Assembly: GCA_904063045.1 (NCBI GenBank)
Contig: CAJFCJ010000116.1
Location: forward strand, 38,163-64,966
Origin: Dimorphilus gyrociliatus
Taxonomy: Eukaryota; Annelida; Polychaeta; Dinophilidae
DNA: 26,804 nt
Direction: 5' to 3'
In this document: one piece after another, positions 1-10,279 of the stretch
How positions within the stretch are numbered: position 1 is the stretch's first letter
Layout: each line of letters starts with the position of its first letter
Position numbers and translations under genes: made by a program
The notes under the pieces: generated by a model
Database searches by the model: none
The model's input: only the letters and a program-made list of their open reading frames with translations
Told to the model about the DNA's origin: nothing

Positions 1-2065
1 GATTAATTGCAATTGATTCAAAACCATTTTTGTATTCCTTTAGGTGATTATGAAAAGTGATAGCTTCCTTTCTTTCCCTTAGAATTGAAGTACCAAGTTC
101 TTTAAGAAAACCTTTAAAAAGACATTTATATGGAAATGCTCTATCATATAAAATGTTGTTCATTCTGAACAATGCATTCAAAATGATTTCAATTGTTCTA
201 CCAATTTCAACAAAACTAGTAGTTTCATTTACTACTTGAGATTGCAGAAGTTTTTGCTGAGCAAATAAATCAGTAAAGTATGATGTGCACAATTTTCTGT
301 AAGGAAGGCTTCCATTTGTGATGAACTGCATTCCAAACAATCTTTCTATTTCTCTTCTGTATATTTCTTTAAACTCAGTGAGAATTTTGGAATAATCTAA
401 AAATAACTTTGCTCTTTCAAGAACAAAAATCCAAAATTGTCTAAAATTTGTACTAAATTGATTAAAAATGCTATAGCGAAAGTATTTCATAAATTTAATG
501 CAAATCGACGAATTCTTTTCCATATATGTTATCACTGATATGCATTCATTCATACTATTAACTATTTCACTTTTTCCATCAAAAGCAACTCCAAAAAGAT
601 AAGCCTTGAACAATTCTTTTTGTTTAAACATTCGAGTATAAAGCTCGAATAACTTCTCCATCTCCTTCGTTGATAAAAGACTTTTAAACTTATCACAAAT
701 TTTTTCACTTAGATCTAAATATTTCAAAACATTTTTAGAGAATTTATAGAAAATTGATTCATCTCTTCCAATCCATTTTAGTGATTGATTGTAAGCTTTC
801 ATGAATGGACTCATTTTTAAAAAAAATTCATTAAGCACTTTGTAATTTAAATCTAATTTATTTTTAAAATACTTTTCCCCAAATTCCAAAACGTTTAAAT
901 ATTCTGAATTTAATGCTTTCTTCTTATCTTCGTTTCCAATTAATATTGTCTCAGTCGAAAACATCGATAACGCTGAGAATGATATACTTGGTTCAAAACG
1001 AATTTGTCTACATGGAACAGTGCAGGAACAATCTAATTTATCTTTTTTTATTCTTTCCAATGTTGTTTTTATGCATTCGTAGTTTTCCCAAAACGAACAC
1101 TGTCTCATGCTTTGAAACGATTCATCTGTTAGAATTGACTTTGCTTCAAATGGAATGCAGTTGCATATTTGTGAAACTCTTTTCAGCCTACAGTGATCTA
1201 TACATTCAGCATGCGAGTTGTACTTTGATTGCGTACATTTCCCAAATGGCTTACCCAAACTCTGCGTTTCAGTCCGTTTTATTCCAATTAGGGTATGCAT
1301 TCCAGCTGCCACTGCAAAACCCAAATCAGACATTAACGGTCTCTTGTGGTCGTTATGCAAGAAAATCCTAACACCAACATTGTTATCTGGCCCAGGCATG
1401 TATTGATATTGCTCAATGTTTAGTAAAAGAGAAAGAGCACTGTTCATTCCAGATTCCGAAACAGTCAAAGGTTGTGTTTGTTGAAGCGAAGAAGGAGAGT
1501 TGAATGTAAAACAGATTCCATAATCGGTTATGGTTTGTGTAAAGTGTTTTGGAAGACATTGGCGACCCGACCAATGACAATTGAATATAAAATTAGATTG
1601 TTTATGACCTGTGTAGTTGTAAATCCACTCAACGTCGTCAGTTAAGTTGTTAGGCAAATATTGTCGGAAAGAATTGTTTGCAGTCATCTTTTTGGAATAG
1701 ACGCTGCTTAAATATTTATATAAACCCAATTCTATTGTCTGCTTCATTCTGTGCATTTTTGAAACATTTAAAGAAAGCAATTGATTAACTATGGAGAAGA
1801 TAAATTACCTGAATTTATTTTGGTTACAGATGGTCACTGATGGAAATTCGAGAAGATTAGGATAGATCATCTCAATGTTAACAGCCACTTCCCTCTTTCT
1901 AAAGTCATATTGCCTGGAATACACCTGATAGGAAAAGAGAGAAATTGCTCCCAAGACAATGATGGTCCAAATAAGACGTCGAAAAAGTGAGTAGTTTTTA
2001 TCAAAGATATTTTTTATTCCATGAAATGTTGTTTCATTGGAGAAATTGGACCAGGTGACCGCCAT
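1..2065 (-). CDS. DEG/ENaC sodium channel copy A (5' part, continues past window start)
   Basis: Two exons are visible: 1809-2065 and 1-1748, joined by a 60-base GT-AG intron (1749-1808). The start is the ATG at 2065. Exon 1 gives a short cytoplasmic N-terminus with the family His-Gly motif (TTFHGIKNIFD), TM1 at about residues 30-50 and the post-TM1 motif FPSVTICNQNKF. Exon 2 holds the extracellular finger and the cysteine-rich box, ending in an SCTVPC-type motif, then a long region matching the insert of copy B, open to the window edge. The pre-TM2 segment, TM2 and C-terminus lie outside the window. The family forms trimeric sodium-permeable channels gated by peptides, protons or force; the ligand cannot be told from sequence. 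Bases 1101-1854 are about 99% identical to copy B, while exon 1 before that block and the insert have diverged strongly. Confidence 0.88.
1101..1854. repeat. 754-base near-identical block, copy 1
   Basis: Matches 5045-5798 at a constant offset of 3944 with 6 mismatches and no gaps. It covers the end of exon 1, the intron and the first 648 bases of exon 2 of copy A. Similarity drops sharply at both edges. Confidence 0.95.
1749..1808 (-). other. 60-base intron of DEG/ENaC copy A
   Basis: The intron begins GTAATTTATC and ends TGCACAG on the minus strand and splits an arginine codon (AG|A). It is identical, base for base, to the intron at 5693-5752 of copy B. Confidence 0.85.
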
Positions 2066-2958
2066 CTTTATTTCTCCTTAGCTGGATATTTCATAGAGAA
2101 TGTCTGATGAATGAGAAGGTATTTTATTAGTAATGTATGTTGTCGACATTGTTACCTTTGCATATGCTGTTTTATATGAGGGAATATAGACAGATGATCA
2201 AGCATGAATAATTTTTTATATGGCAAGTAGTTTTTTTATTATTAATAAAATAACTGGGTTTGTGAACATGTTGCATATTTCAAGAACACACCAATTTCAG
2301 TTTGTTGAATATTTGAGGACTAATAATTCATATGGAGAGACAATTTTTCTGAATTAACATTAACAACTAATCAATTGTAATCTATAATTTATAAATATGC
2401 GATGATATAGTTAGTATTATGACTTTTTTATGCCATCGATGAGGAATGCGATAACTGACTGTATTTAACAAGCACATATATTGTTTTAAAGTTTTTAGGT
2501 TTTTTTGGCGTGATACTTAGAAATGCTATAGAGAAAAGACAAGAGCTATATGCTAATGAGTAGTAAAGGTGTAGGAGGGAAATAATATGGGTAGTGAGAA
2601 AAATGTAAAATAATTGTGATGTTTAGAAGATATCCTTTCCGATGGCTTCTTCATAATAGGATAAAATCTAGAGTCAGTATAAATAATTATATCGGTGAGA
2701 GAGTTTTAAAGAAAATGAATAATTGTTTATCTGTAAAGAATCCAGCTGTAGAACTATTGTCCAGTTATTCAGATTGATAAAGTCTTGTCACTTGAGAGAT
2801 AATTAGCGAAGGCAATTTTAGAAAGTTGTAGTAAGGTAAAAGATGCACCAGAAAATGTTATGACTTTGTATAGTTTTTAGTCTAATTCATAAATCATTTA
2901 TTTACTGCATTGGACTATTTACATTCCTACTAATCTCAATCCAGCTGTATAAGCTTCT
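2066..2958. other. Spacer between the two DEG/ENaC genes
   Basis: AT-rich with no convincing reading frame or RNA gene. It should hold the promoter and 5' leader of copy A, but I see no motif strong enough to mark. Confidence 0.6.
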
Positions 2959-2964
2959 TTTATT
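2959..2964 (-). promoter_or_regulatory. Poly(A) signal of DEG/ENaC copy B
   Basis: AATAAA on the minus strand, about 75 bases after the stop codon at 3038-3040; normal spacing for a short 3' UTR. Confidence 0.65.
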
Positions 2965-3037
2965 TGATCAATTAAAGATTAGTGAGAATGAAAGCATGAA
3001 GTAAAGATAATGATGGAATTAGGATTTTTTTTATAAA

Positions 3038-6036
3038 CTATATAGCCGCACTTTCTCTTGCATCTAGTTTTAATTCTTTCACGGATTTCTTACGTTTGTT
3101 GGATAAAGTTTGCATTGACTATAGAAAAGATTAAAGATGAATATAAGAGATTTGTATAATTTATAAAGAATGGAATACCTTGTAGACAAAAAAGTCAATA
3201 AATTCAATAACTGTTACAAGAGATGCTCCCAAAACTAATCCCATAAATCCACCAACTTCAGACAGAAATGACAAAAAGCTAAATTTTTCTTGTTGAATAA
3301 TCTTCAAGTAGCTTATATCTTTATAGAAAATATCAACTTTTACAAAATTCTTTCTATTGATAAAAAAAATAAATCAGTAATAAAAATGAAAAATATAAAA
3401 AAGAAAAACATTTTTTACAGGAAAAAATCTTTATCTATTTTTGAAATTCTATCAAATTCTTTCATAAATATGCTCAAATCATTAAAAGCCTCGAAAATAT
3501 TACTAGAATAATAATCAGAACTATTTTGAAATTTGAATAAGGCGTTTTCAACAACTTTTCCAGTTTTTAATAGGCAGCTATTAAAACTAATGGGAAATTT
3601 ATTGTTCAGAATATTCTTTGAACAATTAAATTTGATATGAAAAGCATCCCAAAACGAATAATTTATTCTTTTATCTAAGCTATAATCTATTTTTGGAAAT
3701 GGCCATTTCGATACTTTATATATTGATAGCAAATCATTTTCGATTGTCCTGATATCTTCAATAGAAATTTGAAATTGCTTGAAAGCATTTGCAGTATTTT
3801 TATGAAAATTTGTGAAATTTTTAATTTCGTCAGAGAAATCATCTGTCAAAAACAGACGAACCAAATTATTCTTATTATTTGATATTGAATATTTATTATT
3901 TAAATATGATTGTATTTGTTGAAGTTTTTTTAATAGATTCTCGTAAACTGGTAAAATTGACTTCAAATTCTTGTCAAATTCAAAAAAATTATTGTAAAAA
4001 TTTTTGTAAAACTTCTTAATATTCAAGACACTAGAATTTAATGTTGTAACAGTTTCTTTAAAAAAACATGAGGATTCCAATTTTTGATTTTCAAAGATTT
4101 TATCAATTTCAAAAATTACAGTCAGAAGTATCTGAATTTCATTATTAATTTCAGGAAAACTGCTATTATGATTGATAGGTGGACATTGCAGCAAGTTTAG
4201 CTGACTTAATATGTCTGTAAAGGATTGTTTGCAAAGTTGATTAAATGGTACCAACGTTGTATTGGATATTTTCAATCCATAAATATTTTCTATCTCCCGT
4301 ATATACATATCAATAAAATTGTCAAATTTGTTTGAATTACCCAAAAGTAGTTTTGCATTTTCAGTAGCGGAAATCCAAAATTCTGTAAAGTTTTTGTTAA
4401 CAAAATTGAAAATGCTAAATTGAAAATAATCCATGAATTTATTACAAATACTAGATTTCAAATTCCCTTCATTGAACAATGACAAACAATCTTTCATGTT
4501 CTTAAATAAATAGTTTCTTTGCACTTGAATTGGCCCAAAAAGATTATTTTTCAATAACGTGTTTTTATTAATCATTTCAGAGAAAAGCACCAACATCTCT
4601 TCCATCCTCTTAGAATATAACACATTTATTAATTTATTTATCTTTTTTTCCAATATATCTATAGATGCTAAATATAGCTTTTTAAAGTCAACACCAATCC
4701 AATCTCCTATTTCTACGCCCTTAAAAGTATTAATAAACTCTTTTAACATTGGAATCATTTTATTAATAAAATCATTCATTAATTTTGAATTTAAATTGCT
4801 TCTACTTGGAAGGTTCTTTTCCCCAATTTCCAAGATATTTAAATATTCCCATTGCAGTAATTGCTTTCCTTTCAAATTAGCACTTAGTATCTTATCAACA
4901 GTAAACTGGGAAATAGATGAAAATGATAGACTTGGTGCAAACGTAATCTCTTTACAGGGAAAAGAACAAGCACAGTCCATTTTATCCTTTTTAATTTTTT
5001 CCCATGTTGTCCTAACACATCCATAATTTTCCCAAAGAAAACATTGTCTCATGCTTTGAAACGATTCATCTGTTAGAATTGACTTTGCTTCAAATGGAAT
5101 GCAGTTGCATATTTGTGAAACTCTTTTCAGCCTACAGTGATCTATACATTCAGCATGCGAGTTGTACTTTGATTGCGTACATTTCCCAAATGGCTTACCC
5201 AAACTCTGCGTTTCAGTCCGTTTTATTCCAATTAGGGTATGCATTCCAGCTGCCACTGCAAAACCCAAATCAGACATTAACGGTCTCTTGTGGTCGTTAT
5301 GCAAGAAAATCCTAACACCAACATTGTTATCAGGATCAGGCATGTATTGATATTGCTCAATATTTAGTAAAAGAGAAAGAGCACTGTTCATTCCAGATTC
5401 CGAAACAGTCAAAGGTTGTGTTTGTTGAAGCGAAGAAGGAGAGTTGAATGTAAAACAGATTCCATAATCGGTTATGGTTTGTGTAAAGTGTTTTGGAAGA
5501 CATTGGCGACCCGACCAATGACAATTGAATATAAAATTAGATTGTTTATGACCTGTGTAGTTGTAAATCCACTCAACGTCGTCGGTTAAGTTGTCAGGCA
5601 AATATTGTCGGAAAGAATTGTTTGCAGTCATCTTTTTGGAATAGACGCTGCTTAAATATTTATATAAACCCAATTCTATTGTCTGCTTCATTCTGTGCAT
5701 TTTTGAAACATTTAAAGAAAGCAATTGATTAACTATGGAGAAGATAAATTACCTGAATTTATTTTGGTTACAGATGGTCACTGATGGAAATTCGAGAAAC
5801 TTTGGATAGATTACGTTTACATTAGCTATAGTGTCTCTTTTCTTATAATCATTATGTCTTTTAAGAGTTTGATAAAAGAAAAAAACAATTGCTCCAGAGA
5901 TAAAAATTATCCAAAGAATTCGTCTAAAAGTTGAATTATTATTATCAAAGATATTTTTTATTCCGTGAAATGTTGTTTCGCTTGAGAATTTCGTCCAAGA
6001 TTTGTTAGTTTCTGATAAAGATGTGTTGCTCTCCAT
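3038..6036 (-). CDS. DEG/ENaC sodium channel copy B, complete, 4 exons, with large insert
   Basis: Exons 5753-6036, 3419-5692, 3179-3353 and 3038-3118 join in frame through GT-AG introns of 60, 65 and 60 bases to give 937 residues (family usually about 450-700). The first ATG in frame is at 6036. Features: His-Gly motif at 24-25; TM1 about 40-56; FPSVTICNQNKF just before the first splice; cysteine-rich box about 266-341 ending CACSFPC; pre-TM2 strand FVKVDIFYKDISYLKI; TM2 about 883-909 with the Gly-Ala-Ser selectivity filter at 895-897; a 27-residue basic tail. Residues about 390-853 are an extra Asn/Lys/Phe-rich, mostly helical segment placed where the family normally runs from the cysteine box into the last strand before TM2. 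It has several N-glycosylation sequons and scattered cysteines. The reading frame is intact throughout. Likely plasma-membrane cation channel; the gating stimulus is unknown. Confidence 0.93.
5045..5798. repeat. 754-base near-identical block, copy 2
   Basis: Partner of 1101-1854, in the same orientation, inside DEG/ENaC copy B. Its intron is identical to that of copy 1, so protein-level selection alone does not explain the match. Confidence 0.95.
5693..5752 (-). other. 60-base intron of DEG/ENaC copy B
   Basis: GT-AG intron between exon 1 and exon 2. An earlier AG only 20 bases after the donor was excluded because it would create a stop at the join; the AG at 5694-5693 restores frame and gives an NKF-R-MKQ junction. 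Confidence 0.85.
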
Positions 6037-6379
6037 TTTTATATGTAACACTTTGATATACTTACTTATAAATGTGTGTAAATGGTTTGTTCAAGTCATA
6101 TGCATTCATAGCAGACATGTGAATGGTTGAATGCTTTAGAAGTGTTAATTATTTAATGATGTATAATTTTGGTGTAGCGTGGTTATCGATTTGTAGCAGT
6201 AATTTTGCTTGGTTTCTAAGGGATATTTCTGTTATAGTTTTTTTATTTGAATAGCCTTGATGTTAACAAGATAGATTGCATTACTCAATATTAATGACAA
6301 GTTATTTTGAACAGGAATAGATGGAAATATTTCAGCTTATTACTCATCAATTAAAATTATTTTATTTTTGCATTTAATA

Positions 6380-6385
6380 TTTATT
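6380..6385 (-). promoter_or_regulatory. Poly(A) signal of the RING/LRR gene
   Basis: AATAAA on the minus strand a few bases after the stop codon; a second copy lies at 6361-6366. Confidence 0.55.
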
Positions 6386-6387
6386 GA

Positions 6388-7878
6388 TTATAATTTTAAA
6401 AATGTAATAAAACTGTACGAATTATCTCTAATCTTCAAACATTCTTGTTTACTTAAATTACAAGATTTGAAATTGATACACCAAAGAGTTTTTGACAATT
6501 TAGCAAGTGTTTTATAAACATCAACCATTTCTCTTCCTATATCTCCGTTATTGGCTAGATTGATTTTACCTATGTTTGAACAACTATTCAATAGATTTTC
6601 TATACTCTTCCATTGTTCTCTATTCAAATTACAGCTGTCAAAATTAATATCTTTTAAAGTTGTTGATGAGCTATGAAGTCCTTCACAAATGTATTCAAAA
6701 CCATTTCCGATATTTTTACAGTGTGCTATATTGACTGTTTCTATATTGGAACAATTTTTTAACAGATTTCCTAACCGTCTAGATTGTTGGGCGTTTAAAT
6801 TACAATTTTCAAAATTAATATCCTTTAATGTTTTGGAAGAACGAAGGAGTTGTTGATAAATATCGGATAATCCTTGTCCCATCTTCTCATTCCAACCCAT
6901 ATTAATTTTTTCAATTTGAGAACAATTATTAAAAAGTTGAACAATGTTTCTACTTTGTCCCAAGGTCAAATCACAATATGAGACATTAATATCCTTTAAA
7001 GTAGCTGAGGAGTTGACGAGTCCTTGACAAATATCTGAGAATGCGTATCCCATAGTCTTATTCCAACCAATATTTATTGTATCTATTCTGGAACATTTTC
7101 CTAAGAGATATCCAATTTTCCTGCAATGTTCTTCGTTTAAATCGCAATTTTCCAATTGTATTTCCTTTAAAGTGCTGCTCGAATGAGTTAATTGTTTACA
7201 AATGTTAAATAATCCGCTACCCATCATATGATTCCATGTTAGATTTATTGCTTCAATTAGATAAGAATTACGTAATAAATTTCCAATCTTTTTACTCTGT
7301 TTTTCATTTAAATTACAATGGTTAAGATTAATGATTATGAGCTGATTATCTGATTGTTGAAGAGTTGTATCAAGTAATTTTAGCTGTTCATCTTGTATCT
7401 GCCTCTCAGATAAGTCAATTAGTTTCTTTTCTTTTTGAACATCTGTCTGAGATATTTTTCTATTCCTATCCTCTTCTTTATCTTTTTTTTCGTCCAGTTT
7501 AAACATTGGAAGAACTGTACAATCCGCATGAAGTTCTTTCCAGCATAAGACGCATATATTTTTTATTTGGTGCGTTTCGCAATAAAGAGACGACTCCTTT
7601 TTATGTTGATGACAAAAGCTATTGTTTATTGATAGTTTTTCAATTGAGCTCTCTAACCGATTTTTTGGTAGATTAGTAACTTGACCTTGAGGGAGAGTAC
7701 AATTTTGCCTACATTCTGGACAGGTAATTTGAAAATTTTCATTTGGTAATTTATTCAAACATTCAAAACAAAAAGTATGTTGACAAGGCAATACTTTGGG
7801 ATTATTTTCAATCCAAGATTCTAGGCAAATAGCGCATATTAATTGTTCATCACTGATAAAGTATCCACAGGTAGCCAT
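6388..7878 (-). CDS. RING / B-box / leucine-rich-repeat protein (TRIM-like, putative E3 ligase)
   Basis: Single-exon gene of 496 residues from the ATG at 7878. RING finger of C3HC4 type: C15, C18, C32, H34, C37, C40, C53, C56. A B-box 2 follows with correct spacing: C89, H92, C100, H103, C109, C112, H117, C120. A short charged linker (about 125-175) replaces the long coiled coil of typical TRIM proteins. From about residue 180 come five full repeats of 57 residues plus a partial sixth, each made of two LRRs of ribonuclease-inhibitor/NLR style (pattern LKxIxxxxCxLxxxQ ... IETINxxxN ... IC.GL..SS.T). RING plus B-box normally means ubiquitin ligase activity in the cytosol; the LRR arc would bind the target. 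Substrate unknown. A decayed paralogue lies at 18642-20293. The last repeat is short, so the C-terminus may be clipped. Confidence 0.88.
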   Translation of the reverse strand: MATCGYFISDEQLICAICLESWIENNPKVLPCQHTFCFECLNKLPNENFQITCPECRQNCTLPQGQVTNLPKNRLESSIEKLSINNSFCHQHKKESSLYCETHQIKNICVLCWKELHADCTVLPMFKLDEKKDKEEDRNRKISQTDVQKEKKLIDLSERQIQDEQLKLLDTTLQQSDNQLIIINLNHCNLNEKQSKKIGNLLRNSYLIEAINLTWNHMMGSGLFNICKQLTHSSSTLKEIQLENCDLNEEHCRKIGYLLGKCSRIDTINIGWNKTMGYAFSDICQGLVNSSATLKDINVSYCDLTLGQSRNIVQLFNNCSQIEKINMGWNEKMGQGLSDIYQQLLRSSKTLKDINFENCNLNAQQSRRLGNLLKNCSNIETVNIAHCKNIGNGFEYICEGLHSSSTTLKDINFDSCNLNREQWKSIENLLNSCSNIGKINLANNGDIGREMVDVYKTLAKLSKTLWCINFKSCNLSKQECLKIRDNSYSFITFLKL

Positions 7879-9137
7879 TTTGAAAAGATCTCTTTCTTCA
7901 CCTGTAGCTATGTCTTTGATACTGAAATGTTAACTAGTGTATATCATAATTCTTATCAGATAAGATGTACTTTAGATGTTCAATGCCATTGTAAGCCATG
8001 CTAATTTTAAAATATAAGATGCCAACGTTTTCAATCGATCGAGCCAAGTTTGTATTTTATCATGAGAAAGTTGTGGGTAGAGGACGGATCAAATACAATC
8101 TAATTAGTATATTCTACTTGATAGAAATGTAGAGGTAGGCGAGTACAGAACAATACGTTTGAGAACTTCCCTGATCTCTGCCAATTAATATATTATTAGG
8201 GTGGGAGTGATGTATCCTGCGTTAATGTAGTATAAGAGTCATATCTAGCCTTAAAATTGTAGGAATTTCTGCTTCTTCACAACAGAAATCATCCTTTTCA
8301 TTCATTTACCATTTTGCCAAAGTACCGGTCTAAATAGAACCTCAAGTTCGTCCACAAAAATACCAACCTTTAGAATGAATTTAGTATTAAATATTATTCT
8401 AACTCCTACGAAATAAAGGTCTTCGCAAAGTTCTATCATATCTAAAGTCTAAATATCACTATGTCATTATTTCTAAGTATACAATTGTAAAGAAATGTAA
8501 AGAAATAATGTTAGCATAATTACATGTTACATGATAACATGATATTATAATTAAAATATGACTCAGGTATGGAAAGTACAACTTTTCATAAACAATGTAA
8601 TTAACATCCCTTCTAAAAGAATATGATACTGAGATGTGGGAAAATTAGAAAACCCTTTTTGCACATATGGAACTATTTAAGATTTAATGATCATATGATT
8701 CTCTTAATTTGAAGTGTAACAAGGTGTTTGATAAATGTAATTTGAATTATTTTTATAAATGAAAGACGTTACTTTATCCAGAACGAAAACAATAACAAGT
8801 GTATGAAGCGTCTGAAAAGTTCGACATTCGCCTTTTCAAACTTATTTGTTTCTTTACTATTTGAATAGTGTTTCACTTGTCATAGACCAACATTCTACTT
8901 CCTTTGATCTATAAATAAATATGTACTAATAATTTTTAAATATCAATATATCGTTATTTCAAAGTATATATTTTGCTAATTGGAATGTTTTAGGCCTGCG
9001 AGTGGGCGTTTAATAGAGTATGTCTATCATTTTTAGCTCATAGAAGAGATACGTATCATTCTAAAAACAGGGCTTTTATGACCGGATAATGAAAAGCTGG
9101 CCATTTATTAGAGAGTTGAGTATGATAATTATAGTCA
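7879..9137. other. Spacer between divergent RING/LRR and receptor genes
   Basis: No reading frame, RNA gene or transposon recognised. Two similar AT-rich stretches of about 37 bases lie at about 8451-8487 and 8938-8974. The spacer must contain both promoters, because the genes are transcribed away from each other. Confidence 0.5.
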
Positions 9138-10154
9138 ATGATGGATAGAATGATAAACTTCATACCATATTTTGTTTTCGATGGGAAAACTATGAATAAA
9201 AGCGAAGAAATCTTATTTTCCGATTATGTACAAATGTTTAATACTTTTTTCAAAATGAAATATAATATCTTCTTTATTATTATATCAATTTTCTATGCTT
9301 TAGTTGTTATCTATGGAATAATTGGAAATATTCTTATAATTATAATATTCGCAAAAGGTAAATATTATAAATCTACTCAATATGGATTCTTTCTTCAATA
9401 TCTCGCCTGGATGGACCTATTTTCGTGTATTTTCTCAGTACCATTAATTTATCATAGAGATATTCAAATACTCTTTTTACCAATAACAAATCAAGTTATT
9501 TGCAGTGTTTCAATAAGTTTACAAGATATTTTTCCATGGAATTCCATAACGATTCTCCTTCTAATTTCCGTTGAAAGATTTTTTGTAATTGTTAAACCAT
9601 TCACAAAAATCAGTAAAAGAACATGGAGGTCAATATGTTTATTCTATTTTATGATTATATTCACAACCTCTATTCTACATTCCATTCGTAATGACTCTAC
9701 TCAAGAAAAAAACTACCTGTGCTATCCAACAAGTGGCAGTAGTGGCAGTAGTATTACTGGTAAAATTGTTATGGTTGTAGCAGTATTTATGGCTATTGGT
9801 GTGCCAATAATTTCAACTGCATTGTATATTGTTATGTTTTATTATTTGAAAAAGCAAATGTCTACAATACGATACGTTTCATCAGTAGCAAATTCACAGT
9901 CTTGTCAGAAAAATAAAGGAATTAAACCTAATAGAAACATTGTTAGACAAATGTTTCTTTGTTTTTATCTTGTTGTTATTTTTATTGTTTTCACCTTTCC
10001 ACAAATCATTTCCGCTTCCGGAATAATTAAAGTTAACGAATCTATTTATTATCATATAATTTATTTAAATAATGTTATAAATTTTGGTGTTTATTGCATT
10101 AAATTAAAGTCTTTTAGAAACGATGTTAAATCTTTATTACGAAAAAATAAATAG
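9138..10154 (+). CDS. Class A (rhodopsin-like) G protein-coupled receptor, 338 aa
   Basis: Intronless seven-membrane receptor. Signatures: GNILI in TM1 (N64), LAWMD in TM2 (D93), C122 at the top of TM3, ERF at 146-148 in place of DRY, C195 in extracellular loop 2, FTFP at 285-288 in TM6 (F where the CWxP motif has C and F where it has W), and NFGVY at 315-319 for NPxxY. The extracellular N-terminus of about 40 residues has one potential sequon (NKS). Loop 2 carries a Ser/Gly stretch (SGSSGSS) encoded by a short AGTGGC-type repeat. The short basic C-tail ends at residue 338. The noncanonical motifs fit the divergent orphan receptors common in invertebrate expansions; ligand and G-protein coupling cannot be assigned. 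The first of two adjacent ATGs is used as start. Confidence 0.9.
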   Translation: MMDRMINFIPYFVFDGKTMNKSEEILFSDYVQMFNTFFKMKYNIFFIIISIFYALVVIYGIIGNILIIIIFAKGKYYKSTQYGFFLQYLAWMDLFSCIFSVPLIYHRDIQILFLPITNQVICSVSISLQDIFPWNSITILLLISVERFFVIVKPFTKISKRTWRSICLFYFMIIFTTSILHSIRNDSTQEKNYLCYPTSGSSGSSITGKIVMVVAVFMAIGVPIISTALYIVMFYYLKKQMSTIRYVSSVANSQSCQKNKGIKPNRNIVRQMFLCFYLVVIFIVFTFPQIISASGIIKVNESIYYHIIYLNNVINFGVYCIKLKSFRNDVKSLLRKNK

Positions 10155-10179
10155 TCCAAATTTCCCTATTTGGACTATT
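10150..10179 (+). other. Perfect 12-bp hairpin across the receptor stop codon
   Basis: Arms AATAGTCCAAAT (10150-10161) and ATTTGGACTATT (10168-10179) with a six-base loop TTCCCT. The TAG stop at 10152-10154 is inside the left arm. Confidence 0.8.
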
Positions 10180-10279
10180 CTTTAACTAAAATATCACTGT
10201 GCAGTACGTTGTGCCATTGCTAAAACTACAAATGATGTATAACTAGTGCCACCTGTCGTATAAATAATCAGTTGCAATT

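Noticed and set aside
913-1371. 152-codon plus-strand open frame, repeated at 5079-5315
   Set aside because: Antisense shadow of the conserved DEG/ENaC cysteine-rich exon; it recurs only because that block is duplicated.
4559-5026. 155-codon plus-strand open frame
   Set aside because: Antisense to the intact DEG/ENaC copy B exon, with no domain of its own.
5733-5752. A 20-base intron (GTAATT...CATAG) in the DEG/ENaC genes
   Set aside because: Using this AG creates an immediate stop; the later AG gives a 60-base intron with correct phase and family-like sequence.
10150-10179. Bacterial-type rho-independent terminator
   Set aside because: The stem is AT-rich with no T-tract, and the gene is clearly an animal receptor; the hairpin is reported without that meaning.
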